A stretch of DNA of 64,000 bases, taken from assembly GCF_002865645.1 (NCBI RefSeq), contig NW_020194691.1, forward strand, positions 186,001-250,000, in the 5' to 3' direction. Positions within the stretch are counted from its first letter, which is position 1; each line of letters begins with the position of its first letter. This stretch comes from Hyaloscypha bicolor E (taxonomy: Eukaryota > Ascomycota > Leotiomycetes > Helotiales > Hyaloscyphaceae). Shown here in pieces: positions 24,471 to 35,366 of the stretch. Under the pieces are notes generated by a model that was not told where the DNA came from, did not search any database, and saw nothing but the letters and a program-made list of their open reading frames with translations. The position numbers and the translations under genes were made by a program.

Positions 24471-24854
24471 ATGCCTATCATCATCAACCCAAGCGGGGAA
24501 GCAGAGATCACTCCCGAGACACCAATCTTGAGAGAAGACCCAGCCGCCATCAATGAAAAGGATTCCCTCGAGAAGGAGAGATATATTAAAAAAGAGAACG
24601 AGCCCGCAAACACAAAATTTGCTACCCCTTCAATAGATTCTACGGAGAAGGATGCCCCATCCCAGAAAGAGGAATCCGTCGCCGCTACCATGGAAAATCT
24701 CAGCTTGGATGGGCAAGGCGAAGTTCAAGCCGGGGAGAATACCGGCAAGGAAAACGCTATTGACAAGGAAGAGGACAGTAATGAAGGACCTGCTGTTGAG
24801 ATTCCCTTTGTTGTTGGAAGAACACCTAGACCTTACGGCGGGAGAGTGTACTAG
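24471..24854 (+). CDS. Small acidic protein ending in PRPYGG motif (paralogue A)
   Basis: A single-exon frame from ATG 24471 gives 127 residues. It is acidic and low complexity, rich in E, K and N, with no predicted membrane segment. The N-terminus has GEAEITPETP and the C-terminus is VEIPFVVGRTPRPYGGRVY. The broken neighbour at 25395-26354 has matching ends (EAEIGSETPPPR and VEVPFPKGRKPRPYGGGVN), so the two are paralogues sharing termini but differing in the middle. I do not recognise the family. The strictly kept C-terminal PRPYGG box suggests a short binding or anchoring motif. Confidence 0.6.
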   Translation: MPIIINPSGEAEITPETPILREDPAAINEKDSLEKERYIKKENEPANTKFATPSIDSTEKDAPSQKEESVAATMENLSLDGQGEVQAGENTGKENAIDKEEDSNEGPAVEIPFVVGRTPRPYGGRVY

Positions 24855-25394
24855 GCGCCACGGCGTGAGAGTATGGAGGCTTGGTCTAAGGGCTCAAAAT
24901 GCTGAGTTGGGGATTCACGAGAGTGACGAGTGGTCGAGTGAACCCGTGAGCTTCCTATAACTAGATTCCCACAGGCAAGTCATTGAATAGCAGGCGTGAA
25001 GTTAGCAAAGAAATATACTTATTCAATGCAACATCGTCCCCAAAAGCCTATGAATGTTATTGCGCGGTGCATTCTGCATTTTCTGGTCCCATCTTTTCTC
25101 TCACTCCCAATTGAAGGAAGAACTTGAACCATTGCTTTGCGTCTGGATTTTGAGTGATTCGGTGAACTTGAGGCACGTGGAAGGTTCGTCTTCACTCGAT
25201 CATAACACAGGGCTTCAGATGAATTATAGCAGTTCCAACACGGCGAGCTTAAATACCCTTCACGTGACTTCCTCCCTCTTCTCGGGTTTTCAGTTTTCCA
25301 AATACCTTTCCGTCCCAAAGATATCGAGTTACCAAAGGTCACAAGTTACCCCCCCCCCATCAACTTAGCTTCCCCCAAGTTATACGCTTTGAGG
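24855..25394. other. Spacer between the paralogue pair
   Basis: Contains no supported gene. It holds the promoter of paralogue B, including a C-run (CCCCCCCC) close to 25351-25358. Confidence 0.45.
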
Positions 25395-26354
25395 ATGGCC
25401 ACCAACTATAATTCGCGTGTGGAGGCAGAAATTGGCTCCGAAACACCACCGCCCAGGACAGAGCATGTCGGTGTTAAAGAACAAAATCTCGTTAAGGTAG
25501 ATAATCCGATTCTAGGTGAAGAGTATTGACACATTACAGCTACTGTCGAGACAGAGAAGGACGTTGAGAGGGATGCTCAAGGCAGGAATGAGGATGCAGT
25601 CAAGTAACTCAAAGCGACTAAGGATGAACTAGAGATGCTAAAAGATGTACTGGAGGCAACTAGAGCTGCGTTCAGAGAGGAACTCGAAGCGAGCCTGCGT
25701 TCAAAGTACAAATTGGCTGCTATTAATAAAGAACTGGAGGAAACCAAGAATTTCATTCACGAGCTCGGCGCAAGTAAGCTTGAAATCACCGCAACCAGAG
25801 GGGGATTGCGGGCCGCCAAAGCTGAACTCGATGCTGTCAAAGCCGATTTCAAGGGGCAACTAAAGGTAAGCAAGAATCAACGAGTTGCAGCTGAAGAAAC
25901 GTTAGAGGGAGCTAAGAATGCGTTCAATATTGAACTCGAAGCGACTAGGCATTGACTGGTTGTAGCTGAAGAAAAGTTGGAGGCGGCCAAATGGAAGTTG
26001 AAGGATGTGATGAAGGAGCTCGACGGAACTAAGAAGGAAGAGAAAATCAATTCCGCAAAACGAGAGGGAACGAAGAGGGCAGGCCCGGCCAAGGTGGAGG
26101 AGAGAGACAAAACAAAGACTGAAAAGCCAAAGGACCGGGGAAAGCTCTCTCAGGAAGAGGCTGAGAAGCAAGCTACAACCTGCAAGATTGGGCGAGAAAG
26201 TAAAGGAATTCAACATGACGACTCAAGCTGAGACTGCAAAGCTTGTGAATGGGCTAGAAGGCGCACTATGAAAGAAAGTTGGAAAGTACAAGTCGTAGAG
26301 GTACCATTTCCGAAGGGTAGGAAACCGAGGCCTTATGGTGGCGGGGTCAACTAA
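25395..26354 (+). pseudogene. Coiled-coil paralogue B with three in-frame stops
   Basis: The first exon starts at ATG 25395 (EAEIGSETPPPRTEHVG), with a donor at 25497. After an acceptor near 25539 one frame (codons starting at multiples of 3) stays coding-like to 26354. It is interrupted by TAA at 25605-25607, TGA at 25953-25955 and TGA at 26229-26231. The middle is a long coiled coil made of loose repeats rich in ELEATK/AKxEL. The end is VEVPFPKGRKPRPYGGGVN, like paralogue A. The phase at the first splice does not fit exactly, so an indel or another donor may exist. Keeping one frame around three stops points to point-mutation inactivation. Confidence 0.6.
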
Positions 26355-26573
26355 AATTGTTGAGGATGGATTATGGAACACGGCGTATAATAGAAGAACT
26401 CTAACGAGATGAGGAAGCCCATGGATTAGCCCCTAAAGCGAACCTTTGTAACTTCTGGTTGGAAGTGGTTGCATTCATTGGCCTGGTTTAGTCGACGAGT
26501 GTAAATACCCTTTAAAGTAACGTATCCTGAACTATGTATGAATGGGGCCTGATTGTGAATGCGCAACTGACAC

Positions 26574-28207
26574 TCACAAGTCCCCAAATATCCTCTTCTC
26601 AAGCTCCTCGCCCTCACTGGCCAATCGTTCAATATCTGCCTTCTCCAGCGCGCCTATGTCCGAGATATACTGATCAATATACTTCGCGGGTACCCACTCA
26701 AAATATGCATTCTTCACCTCAACCTGATATCCGTTTTCTTGATTTTCATTCAGCTGCTGCCTGTAACTCTCCGGCCAAGCACTAGTCAATTCTTTCGGAT
26801 CATTATACTCAACCTTCAGATGTTCCGAGTCAAATCCTGAGCCGGTGATCTTATTCGTAGTGAACAATGCAAGGACTTTACATGCTGGATTCAGCTCCTT
26901 TGATAACATGGCCGCTGTGAGGGTACCGATTTTGTTGCTCACGTTGCCATTGGGTAGGACTTTGTCACCACCGAATATCAGGTACTGTGCATCTCCAATA
27001 ACAGTGGCAATGCTGGCATCGGAAACAATCTCAATCTTAAGGTGGGAATGAATGTCTTTGTCCTCCCGGAGTGAGTCGAGTAGAGTGTTGACGAAAGCTA
27101 CACCTTCGAAGCCGGGGCGTGACTCGAGAACTGTGATTTTGACGTATCCTCTATTTTTTGTCGTGCTTTCCACGAATCTGGCCAAAGTCCGAGTTATCGA
27201 TCCGGACGAGGAGAGGGTCACGATATTTGTGACTGACTCGAAGCTCTTTGGTCTCATACAATCAAGACAGTACTGTGCGAGGCTTTCCAAGCTGTGTTGC
27301 GTGGCTGAGATTCGCTCGGAAATTGCTGTCTCCGTGATGCCCTTGAGATCAGACAAGGGAATACCGCCGATCCCCTCATACACAGAAGAAGACACCCGCG
27401 TTGAAACAAAGTCCAAGGTCTTGAAGAGTTCGGCCTCGATCGCTGCTCCCATACTCGGCCTTCCGTTCTTTGCAAGATGCCATGTTCTCCATCTCAACTC
27501 AGCCCAGAATTCTTCAGAAGTCGCCAACTGCGAAAGTTCCCGGCCCCGAACAGCTTTCAGCAGCATTTCCAACGCTTTTACAGCCAACGCCTGAGCACCG
27601 CTCTCATGATCATTCCTCAACACGGCCAGCGCTTCCTCGGTCTCTGGGCGAACAAGCACCCTCTCCATCCCCACCTCAAGTTGCGGTACATGATCATACT
27701 CATGGATATCTTCAGGCTTGATGAACTTGTACTCCGTATGCTCCCAGTCGAACTTGATCTCTTTAGCGCCGTCCTTCAGCTGCCACGCAAACGGATGGAT
27801 GGTCCATCTCGTGTTCAAGCGTTCATCTGTAAGACTAAACGGCTTTCCTTTTCGGAGGAGAGTGATGTCGACATCTGAGAGCGTTGTCTCCTCTTGAATT
27901 TCTCGTTTTGCTGCTGCTTCGGGACTGGGATCATCCGCGTCGATGGAGCCGGAGCAGACAGCCCATTTGCCCCTGGTCAGGTGATCAGCGTCATGTCCCG
28001 GTGAAACATTGTCCACCGACTCCACACGGGGTTTCCTTCAAAATGAAGGAAGGATTAAAGACATCAGTGAAGTGATATGGGCACTTACTGGTATGAATTG
28101 ACATCATTGCTGCGCTTGAACAGCGCGAAGGTGAGTCCGTTTGGAGAGGAGGGTGACGTGCAGATAAAAGAGGAGACCACTGAACGTTGTCTTAGATTTA
28201 AAGACAT
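26574..28207 (-). CDS. Nudix hydrolase fused to eIF2B-like domain
   Basis: Exons 28207-28089 and 27972-26574 encode 505 residues. The splice joins NSYQ to GKWAVCSGSID, restoring a continuous Nudix fold. Residues about 10-150 are Nudix, with a box-like PEAAAKREIQEE. Residues about 170-480 resemble the eIF2B alpha/beta/delta and methylthioribose-1-phosphate isomerase superfamily: LSSSGSITRTLARF, KITVLESRPGFEG, SDASIATVIGDAQYLIFGGDKV, GNVSNKIGT. The D-A and GGD/NG.V.NK.GT elements match that superfamily's sugar-phosphate site. In other organisms the isomerase branch acts on ribose-1,5-bisphosphate or MTR-1-P. The fusion suggests a nucleotide or sugar-phosphate clean-up enzyme; that is inference. 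Confidence 0.8.
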
Positions 28208-29678
28208 ACTTTGATGAATGGGTCGAAACTGGGAGATTCGGAATAGATGCGGTAGTCTCCGTGAATTTAGAGGCATGAGGTCGGAAGTTGATAGATATTT
28301 TTGGGCGAGAGGAACGACGGATGGGATGTCCTGATATGTCGAGACATCATGTGATCGCCGTGTCATCCCTGCTCGTTCAAAACCAACAAATCACGTATGC
28401 TCAAGGTATGCGTATATACTCCGTACGTAAATGCGCTCGTATAAATGCGCTCCGTATATCAATGTGCTCCGTACGCAAATGCGCTCCACACTTAAATACG
28501 CTTCGTACGTGAATACGCTCGTACGTGAATCAAACCTGATGGATCTCTCAAGTGCTCAAGAAAACTTTCGTGTAACAGTGGGCGAATTATACCATGATCT
28601 TGCGATAGAATCCGCCTTGATATCAGGTAAAAATGCAACATCCGAGAGACACCCGAGAGACAGAAAAGACGCCACGCTTGATGCTGCTTCTGACAAATGG
28701 GCCCCATGGCGCTTCCGAGCCAAGCGCTGTTCGATGTGATACAGTTGCAGAACCCACCAAAGAGTTGCTAGCTGTCTTTGGGGATATTCTATGTATCCTT
28801 GACCTTATCCAAGACCGGCTGCAACCGCTGGACTGTCTCTCTCATATTCAGTTGAAATTCCGCTGTCCACCATTAGCAGAGGATAGATATCACAATGCGC
28901 AAGCTTACCATCGGGCGCCCCATCAAGCGTAATCGCATGTATCATTCCATACGCATGAAGAGTTGCTGGGCTGCTGCGGGCATTCGATTGTTGTGGAAGA
29001 TCTTGGGGTATCTCGAGTCGAGGATAAGGGGACGATTCTGGATAATATGTATTTAGCTCCAAAGTAACTATCTTAGGTGCAAAATACTATAAGAGAAGTG
29101 TCGGGTATTGCGGTGGAAGTTCAGCGGATAGAACTCCTGGTCTTGTGCCAGGAACAGCCGCCCTGCAGTATAGTCCCTGTTTGGAAAGCCCGGCTAATCT
29201 CAGGGCCGAACATGACATACGCACTCCCCAGGCCTCCCAGCCAGACCTCGATCTCACGGGTGACTGGAGTCCCTTGGGGACCGATCGTGATGAATCTCCC
29301 TGTTGTGCTGTGATGGCCGCGGTAGAATGTTAACTTGTTGAAAGTTCGAGCAGAAATTCATGCCCGAGGGAGGAGGTAAAGCATAATAAAAGCAGGATTG
29401 GATTCGCTGGAGAAGGCGTTTGCATGTTTGTGAGAAGTTCGAATGCCGTTGGTTTTGTTTGATTTTCCATTACGCTCGGACGAGGTCACATGACTAACTC
29501 TGGCTTAGGCACTAGTTTGAGAGATTTTACCTTTATTTTGACTTTAAATTCACTCTTAAAAGGCTAGCGATTTTTTCCAGGTAAGTTAAATAAGGTAGGC
29601 TTTAATTTCGAATTTTAAAATTTCTTTCTTTTAACAACTACCTTTACTAAGCACGTAAGTCAACCCCTGTACCCGCTA
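28208..29678. other. Gene-poor stretch with minisatellite and unclear coding scraps
   Basis: Apart from the tandem repeat at 28411-28531 no feature is firm. On the minus strand between about 29320 and 28800 there are protein-like pieces (VWLGGLGSAYVMFGPEIS; GMIHAITLDGAPDGKL) broken by stops and frame changes, perhaps an unidentified pseudogene. From 29480 the sequence becomes AT-rich towards the inverted-repeat element. Confidence 0.4.
28411..28531. repeat. Minisatellite, unit about 18-19 bp
   Basis: Six or more imperfect copies of a unit close to CTCCGTACGTAAATGCG follow head to tail, with variants CTCCGTATATCAATGTG, CTTCGTACGTGAATACG and CTCGTACGTGAATC. GTAC and TACGTA cores recur in register. 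Confidence 0.75.
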
Positions 29679-30537
29679 CAGCGATATTAGTAACAATCGT
29701 CTAAATCGCATTTTAAGCGAGAGCGCAAAAAGGGTCGAGAACACCAAAACCACGAAATTATTTTCTATGACTTCTCAATAATGATAGCCTTAATTAAAAC
29801 AGCAATAGGCTCAAATTAATGGGGGCATTTGGGGCTTTCTTTAGGTAAGAGATTTATTTGGCTAGAAGCGAATTAATTATATAGTTTAGTAAATAGCGAT
29901 TTTACTCTTAATTTTGGTATAAAATAGTATTAATTCGCCGGGCACGGTTCCAAACCTTATTAAAATAGTCTAAGCTCTTAGAGAGAGTAAGGGAATATTA
30001 GGGTCTTTCTTTAGATAAGAGGGCTCTTTAGCTAGAAGCAGATTAATTATATAATTTAATAAAGGGCAGTTTTTACTCTTAATTTTGGTATAAAATAGTA
30101 TTAATTTGCCGGCCATAGTCCCAAATCTTATTATAATAATATAAGCTCTTAAAGAGAGTAAGGGGACACTTATATAAACTATTTAAGCCCGAGAGTACTA
30201 AGTCTAGAAGCGTAGTCTGAAAGTTATTTAGGAAAGAGGTTGGAGGGGTACGAAAATCGAAAATCGAGGGGCTGGGCTTGGCGAAGCTTGGCGCGCGAGG
30301 CTATAAAATCGCATTTTTGCCCGATCTCAAATAATTTAATAATTATAAGTCCAGGAGAGAACTATAGTACCTTAAATTAATCGCACTAATGCCCCCATCT
30401 ATTTTAATTAAAATTATGGAGTTCTATTAATAAATGGTGATGCAGTCGATATAATTAATATTATGGGTTTGGTGTTCCTGACCCTTTTTGCGCTCGCGCT
30501 TAAAATGCGATTTAGACGATTGTTACTAATATCGCTG
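29679..30537. mobile_element. 859-bp inverted-repeat element with TA flanks (Tc1/mariner-type MITE)
   Basis: The left end CAGCGATATTAGTAACAATC continues through GTCTAAATCGCATTTTAAGCG and is mirrored at the right end. About 41 bases are identical and homology extends to about 70 bases with a few mismatches. Both ends are bounded by the dinucleotide TA (29677-29678 and 30538-30539), the target duplication of Tc1/mariner elements. There is no transposase frame, so it is non-autonomous. The interior is AT-rich and contains a 170-bp tandem duplication (about 29830-30175). Confidence 0.85.
29828..30175. repeat. Two-copy 170-bp tandem duplication inside the element
   Basis: The segment beginning CTTTCTTTAGGTAAGAG at 29835 recurs as CTTTCTTTAGATAAGAG at 30005. 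The copies run in parallel through TTACTCTTAATTTTGGTATA and AAATAGTATTAATT to AGAGAGTAAGG. They have diverged by scattered substitutions, many of them transitions. Confidence 0.8.
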
Positions 30538-30539
30538 TA

Positions 30540-30893
30540 CGGGCCTGCCCCTGGCCCGTAACGCTCCTTACAGTCCGTAGAATGTCTTCTCTCTTACGGT
30601 CCGTATTTGCTCCCGCTACACCAGCAGCACCAGCCCCAGTACCATCTGCAGGTATTCCGAAGACGGCAAGTTTTTCCCGTTAGCTCTAATATTAGTAAGC
30701 ACATTGTTGAATGAGGCTCGGATTAATACAATGCTTGCTGCTGGCAGGAGTGGAAATTGTGGAATGAGGGGATGAAATTTTATTCTCTGCTTTGAGGTTT
30801 GTAGATACACCGGAGAGCTAGCCGTAGGAGCGCCCCGAACAAAAGAAGACAGCCAGCGGCCGCCGGAAAAAGCTTGCATTCCCTAGGCTCGAT
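30540..30893. other. Spacer 3' of ZZ-finger gene
   Basis: Contains CTTACAGTCCGTA and CTTACGGTCCGTA as a short direct repeat just right of the element. No gene is supported. Confidence 0.4.
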
Positions 30894-32442
30894 TCAAATT
30901 TTTACAAACTGTGAGAGCCTTTCATCATCATCCCTCTCGCTTGTTGCTTCAGCCGCATCCGTCTCTTGTAGATTTGCGCACCATGTTTTATGTTCCTGGT
31001 CCTTGGGCATCTCATCGCATTGTTCGGTCGACCCTGCTGTGTTCTTGCTCGTTTCCCGTTCCCCCTCCGATTTTATGATCTCCTCGTTTTGTTGTAGCAT
31101 TGTAACCTTTTGTCCCGCATCCATGATCTCGACCGGGTTTTCAGAGATGGTTCCAGGTGAAGATTGCTCCCAGCCATCCCCGTTAAGCAATGTCTCAACC
31201 TTCTTCTCTCCCCCATCAACCTTCATATGGCTCAGAGAGTTGCCTCGGGGGGGCAATGGGGGTCTGTCTTCTTCTTCCTCGCCCGCCCCGCTGGCCGGCA
31301 AAATGTTCCTCCGGATCTCCCCCAACTCACCCCATATCCCATACTCACACACCACTCTCTTTAAATACTTGTACCCTACATCCGGGTCCCTTAAGTACTC
31401 CCTTTTGCCAAGGTCAATAAACCCCTGTCTAGAAATCATCGGCATGTTTGCCCCAAAACGCATTGACTCCTTGATTCTTTCTTCTACTGCAGAGGTAGGC
31501 TCCTTCATATTATCTTGGTCGTATGAAAGAGAAGACTTGTGCCGCGTAGCGAGGGTATGAGAGATGGCGAGGCCCGAGAAGTGGAGGCCGAGTTCTAAGT
31601 CAGCGACGTCTAAGGAGGCGTCACCCGCGTCGTTGTCGAGCGCGTTTTTCCCTGATTGATATCAGCCATGCAATTGTAGCTGAGTAGAGAAGATGCAACC
31701 TACAGATATTTCCAGGAAGAGGATATCCCTGAATATCCAAGAACCCAGAATATACCTCTGGGCTCAAATATCCGGTGTGCTGCGGATCTAAATGGCTGAA
31801 CACTGTGCTCATCAACGCCACGAAAATCGGCGTTGGCGTATGGTCAGCCTCAAACAAGAGCTCCCATTTCGCTGGCCGGGGATAAGACGGTGCTGTACTG
31901 TCAACTTTTTCGATTCTTTGCCGCACGGATTTTGGTGGTGAAGGTGGGAATTGATTCATTGGGTGCCTGTTCAAGGGCGCAATTTCGAACCCGTCTTGAG
32001 GCGGTGATTCGCTGGCTGGCCTCAATTCGGTCCCTTGGTCTCTGGCAGTTCCGTCTATGCCCTCTTTGCGAATTTTCTTGTCTTTCTTTTCCAGTGGAGC
32101 CTTAATAACGTTCCATATTGCACCCCAATTCGCAGTTGGGATCTCAGAAAGCCTGTTGGTTTGCTTCGTGCTCGTGCTGGACATCGTTCTCGGTGGCAAC
32201 GGAGGAGGAGTTCGGCGGTTAAATCCAGGCGGTGGGGGACCGACGAACCCAGAAACTTTGAAGACCATTGTTGAATGGGACTCGGCATGCGGGCTATTGA
32301 ACTGCTTTATGACGGAACAATTTGCGCAGAGATGGTAGTTTGGGCAGCCATGGCAGGATACGCGAGCTCGGTCGGCGAGGATTGCTGAGCGGCAGCCGTT
32401 GCAGGTATAGAGATCGTTGGTGGAGAATTCTGCCATCTTCAT
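30894..32442 (-). CDS. ZZ-type zinc finger protein with DUF7514-like domain
   Basis: Exons 32442-31704 and 31651-30894 join through a TGG codon (PGNIW KNALDND) to give 498 residues; a second ATG at 32436 is equally possible. The N-terminus is a ZZ finger with CNGC, CHGC, CANC and HAESH as eight ligands. A proline-rich linker follows (GPPPPGFNRR, TPPPLPPR). The next domain starts KWELLFEADHTPTPIFVALM and contains LDPQHTGYLSPEVYSGFLD, which I recognise as the fungal DUF7514 type with a helix-loop pattern like an EF-hand relative. The C-terminal 150 residues are acidic and disordered. ZZ fingers usually bind peptides or histone tails. The role here is unknown. Confidence 0.75.
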
Positions 32443-33208
32443 GAGGATTTGCGAGAAAGAAAAAGAATACAGTGTTGGAGAGATTGTGGAGTTATAGTAT
32501 AATCAAGCTCCGAGCTAGATTTCACATGAGCTTCGCAATTGTCCTTGAATCCAAGCGAGGGGTCTGATCTCCAATTGTACACTGACTTGTTTTCAATGCC
32601 GGGCCGTGGTAAGATGCATGAACAGACCTCTGTGCGACTTCGGTTTATAGATTGTTTAGGAGAAGCCTTGGAAACGTTCTCGGCCTGGGTCTGAGCACGA
32701 GCTATCCTAGACATTGAAACGCATCGAGCGTGGGTGGCCCCATCAACGCTTTGCTCCACTGAATTTCCTCTTTTTGACAAAGAAGGCGTGTCTTCGTCAT
32801 CACCCTACTTCCAAACGAAGAGATCGATCGATAAGGCGCCTTCAATCTCTTACATAACGAACATAGTCAAATATATATCCACCCCCTTTTGCGGCCATCT
32901 ATTCGCTTAATTTTCCTCTGGTGGTGGTGTGCTTACGACATCAAAGATCATTAGTCCATCAAAACAAATAGTATTTAAACCAAGTGACACAGGTGAAGAA
33001 ACGCTCTAACAAAGTAACTTGCGTTTGCTAATCCAAATCCTAGAAACGAGCTGCAACGAAAAAACTTAAGCTAAGGGAGCATCTCAGAGAAATAGGGGAA
33101 ACACGACATTCAGGCGGTGTGAGAAGAAATCGAAGAAAACGGAGCAAGATTCCAAGCGCTAGTCCCACCAAACTAGAAACTCAAAATGTTTAACACCGGG
33201 CTTCACAT
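32443..33208. other. Intergenic stretch
   Basis: Promoter side of the ZZ-finger gene, then neutral sequence. No coding signal was recognised. Confidence 0.45.
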
Positions 33209-34545
33209 ATGCAAGAACTAACAAGCTACAGATTCCCCGGAGTCGACGAGCCTGATAAAAACAATATATTAGAGTTGAAGGAAATCTTCGAGGGGTTCTC
33301 CGTCCCTAGTGTCTTTCTAGAAGAGCGAGTTGTCGGCGTGACAAATTCTTTTGGTATAAGAGATGCAAATCACAACACCCAAGGCAAGAACCACCTAACC
33401 TGTTGTTGTGTTTTTCTGACTGGGGCTAGATTCATGGTTGCATTCCCCGTGCCAAAACATTGTGTTAAATCTCACTGCTAATAGCAATTCTGATATCTGC
33501 GGTTCTGGATCGCAACACCACTTGGCAGCCGGCGGCCCAAGCTGGATCCAGGGAGGCCTTTTCGTGAAGTGGAATGAAGCAGGAGGTGACATTTCCTCTG
33601 CTGCGTCGGATCGTACCCGAGAATTCAGGGGCGGCTGAGAAGGCTCATAGAGAATGCAGACAATGTGCAGAGCGCGCTTTACGACCCGTATGCTCTATTT
33701 GTTACCATCTTGGATGAACTATACTCACGAATGGATTCGGTTATTTGGGATTTGATCTCAGTGTTTAACCACCAGGAGGAGGGTTGTATTCTATCCGAGC
33801 AGGTAATTCTGCTGACTGTTGACAGCAAATATTCAGATACGCGGACGCACAAAAGCAGGAAATGACAAGAGTACGAGGCGAACTTTGTGATTCTTCACAA
33901 TCTGGAAAAGATCGCCATACACTTGAAGGAAGCCTGCGATGCTATTATCGACACTGCAAAAGCGATACGGAAAGCACACAGGGAGATGTTCAATCCTTCT
34001 CAATTTCGTGATCTTGCACCGCATCCTGCTATCCCGGCCACAAAAAAGGACTCGCAATATATGCTCAGTGCGTTCAACTCGTTGGGCCTTCGAGTTCGAT
34101 CAATTGAAAAAATGTGATCAATCTTGTAAGTATTTTCTCCTAAAGCTAATATTAGCGAGGCATTCCATCAGACGACCTAGAGAGACAGCATCATACTCCA
34201 GCAGGATAGCCATTCGATGAAGACAATCGCAATCATGACTCTGATTTTCCTTCCACTGACTGAGTTGCGGTATGTTGACCCTTTTCGCTTGAGTTTTTCT
34301 CTCTGCTGATATCCTGCAGTCACTCTTCGGAACTCAATTCTTCAATGCCGACTTTTTAGATAGCGTGAAAGGGAAATTGAAGGCATCTGGTGGCTTTTGG
34401 TTGCTGCGATTGCTGGGTCTGCCAACTACAGCTCTCACGATACTGGCGTGGTATTTTTTGTCTAGGTTGAGTGCTGATCGTCGATTATCGCCAGCGAGCC
34501 CAAAAACCCGAAAGCGAAATCAATCGTGGAATGTCTTTTAAGCTG
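33209..34545 (+). pseudogene. CorA-like membrane protein pseudogene
   Basis: Coding-like blocks appear in order but in different frames. They are RFPGVDEPDKNNILELKEIF; SWLHSPCQNIVLNLTANSNS with GPSWIQGGLFVKWN; RLRRLIENADNVQSALYDPY with ALFVTILDEL and SVIWDLISVFNHQEE; FVILHNLEKIAIHLKEACDA; then MKTIAIMTLIFLPLT; and SLFGTQFFNADF with FWLLRLLGLPTTALTILAWY near the end. This matches the layout of fungal CorA-like Mg2+-transporter-type proteins with two C-terminal membrane helices and an FFGTQFF segment between them. Introns could explain some changes (for example at 33790-33870 and 34265-34320). The switch around 33580-33610 has no splice signals, so it is a true frameshift. Confidence 0.6.
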
Positions 34546-35366
34546 GGATAACAGAGATGGAGATGTCGTAATTTCGGAAACAACTAGGTCGCCTCGGGAT
34601 ATCCGCGAACCTATCCCTTCAAAATGACCCTGAAGTTTATTGGCTTCCAACTCGCAGTCCTGGTAAGCACCTAAGTGGAGGCAGTCGCAATCAATGATAA
34701 TATGGGTCTTGACACCAAACATTGCTAATGGCGGGATTCACAAAATGCAAGCATGAATATCACGTCAAGCGGAGCAAGATTGTTGAGTTTTGATGTTTCA
34801 ATTCATAAGCAGAAATGAATGGTTTGCGGGGGAGGAAATGCAAGCAGCAACCAATCCAGAGAGCAAGGTATACTCACCATATGGTACAGAGACGTGCGAG
34901 ACTACGCACAACATTATCGAAACGTACAGCTAGCCAAGGAAACAAACAAGAACTTTTCCACGCCCCACAGGATGATTGATCTTCGAGAAGCCCACATGAA
35001 GCTCGATCCGCTCCAAGATACCCATCCCAAAAGGGAGGAAGATATAAGAAGGTTCATCTCGACTTCGTAGCCAAAGCCCACAGAACGGTCATGAATCCCA
35101 AACGCCCATATGATATGTGTAAAGTCAAAAAGCCAGGCCAGTTTCTGCTGCGTGCAGACAGGCCAAAGGGACAGCCACAAGCCAACGCCCACTGTGTAAT
35201 GTCTCAAGCCCACAAGTATGATCTCAAAGCCCACAGCTGCCGAAGCAGTATAGTCAAGAGCCCACAACCCACAAAGCCAACGACCCACAAGTCAACACTT
35301 ATCTTCCGAAGAAGAATTGTGCGGCAGTGTTGACGGGCATGCAGTCCTCAAGCGATGCCTCTAGAC
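34546..35366. other. Intergenic stretch with a degenerate AAGCCCACAA-rich tract
   Basis: The part at 35070-35335 repeats AGCCCACAA/ACCCACAA words irregularly (at least eight times), making a purine-skewed low-complexity tract next to the 3' end of the nucleolin-like gene. No gene was identified. Confidence 0.45.

Noticed and set aside
27052..27594. Plus-strand open frame of 180 codons
   Set aside because: Antisense to the Nudix/eIF2B-like exon, which carries clear domain motifs.
30874..31560. Plus-strand open frame of 228 codons
   Set aside because: It is the shadow of the second exon of the ZZ-finger gene, whose splice and domain signals are on the minus strand.
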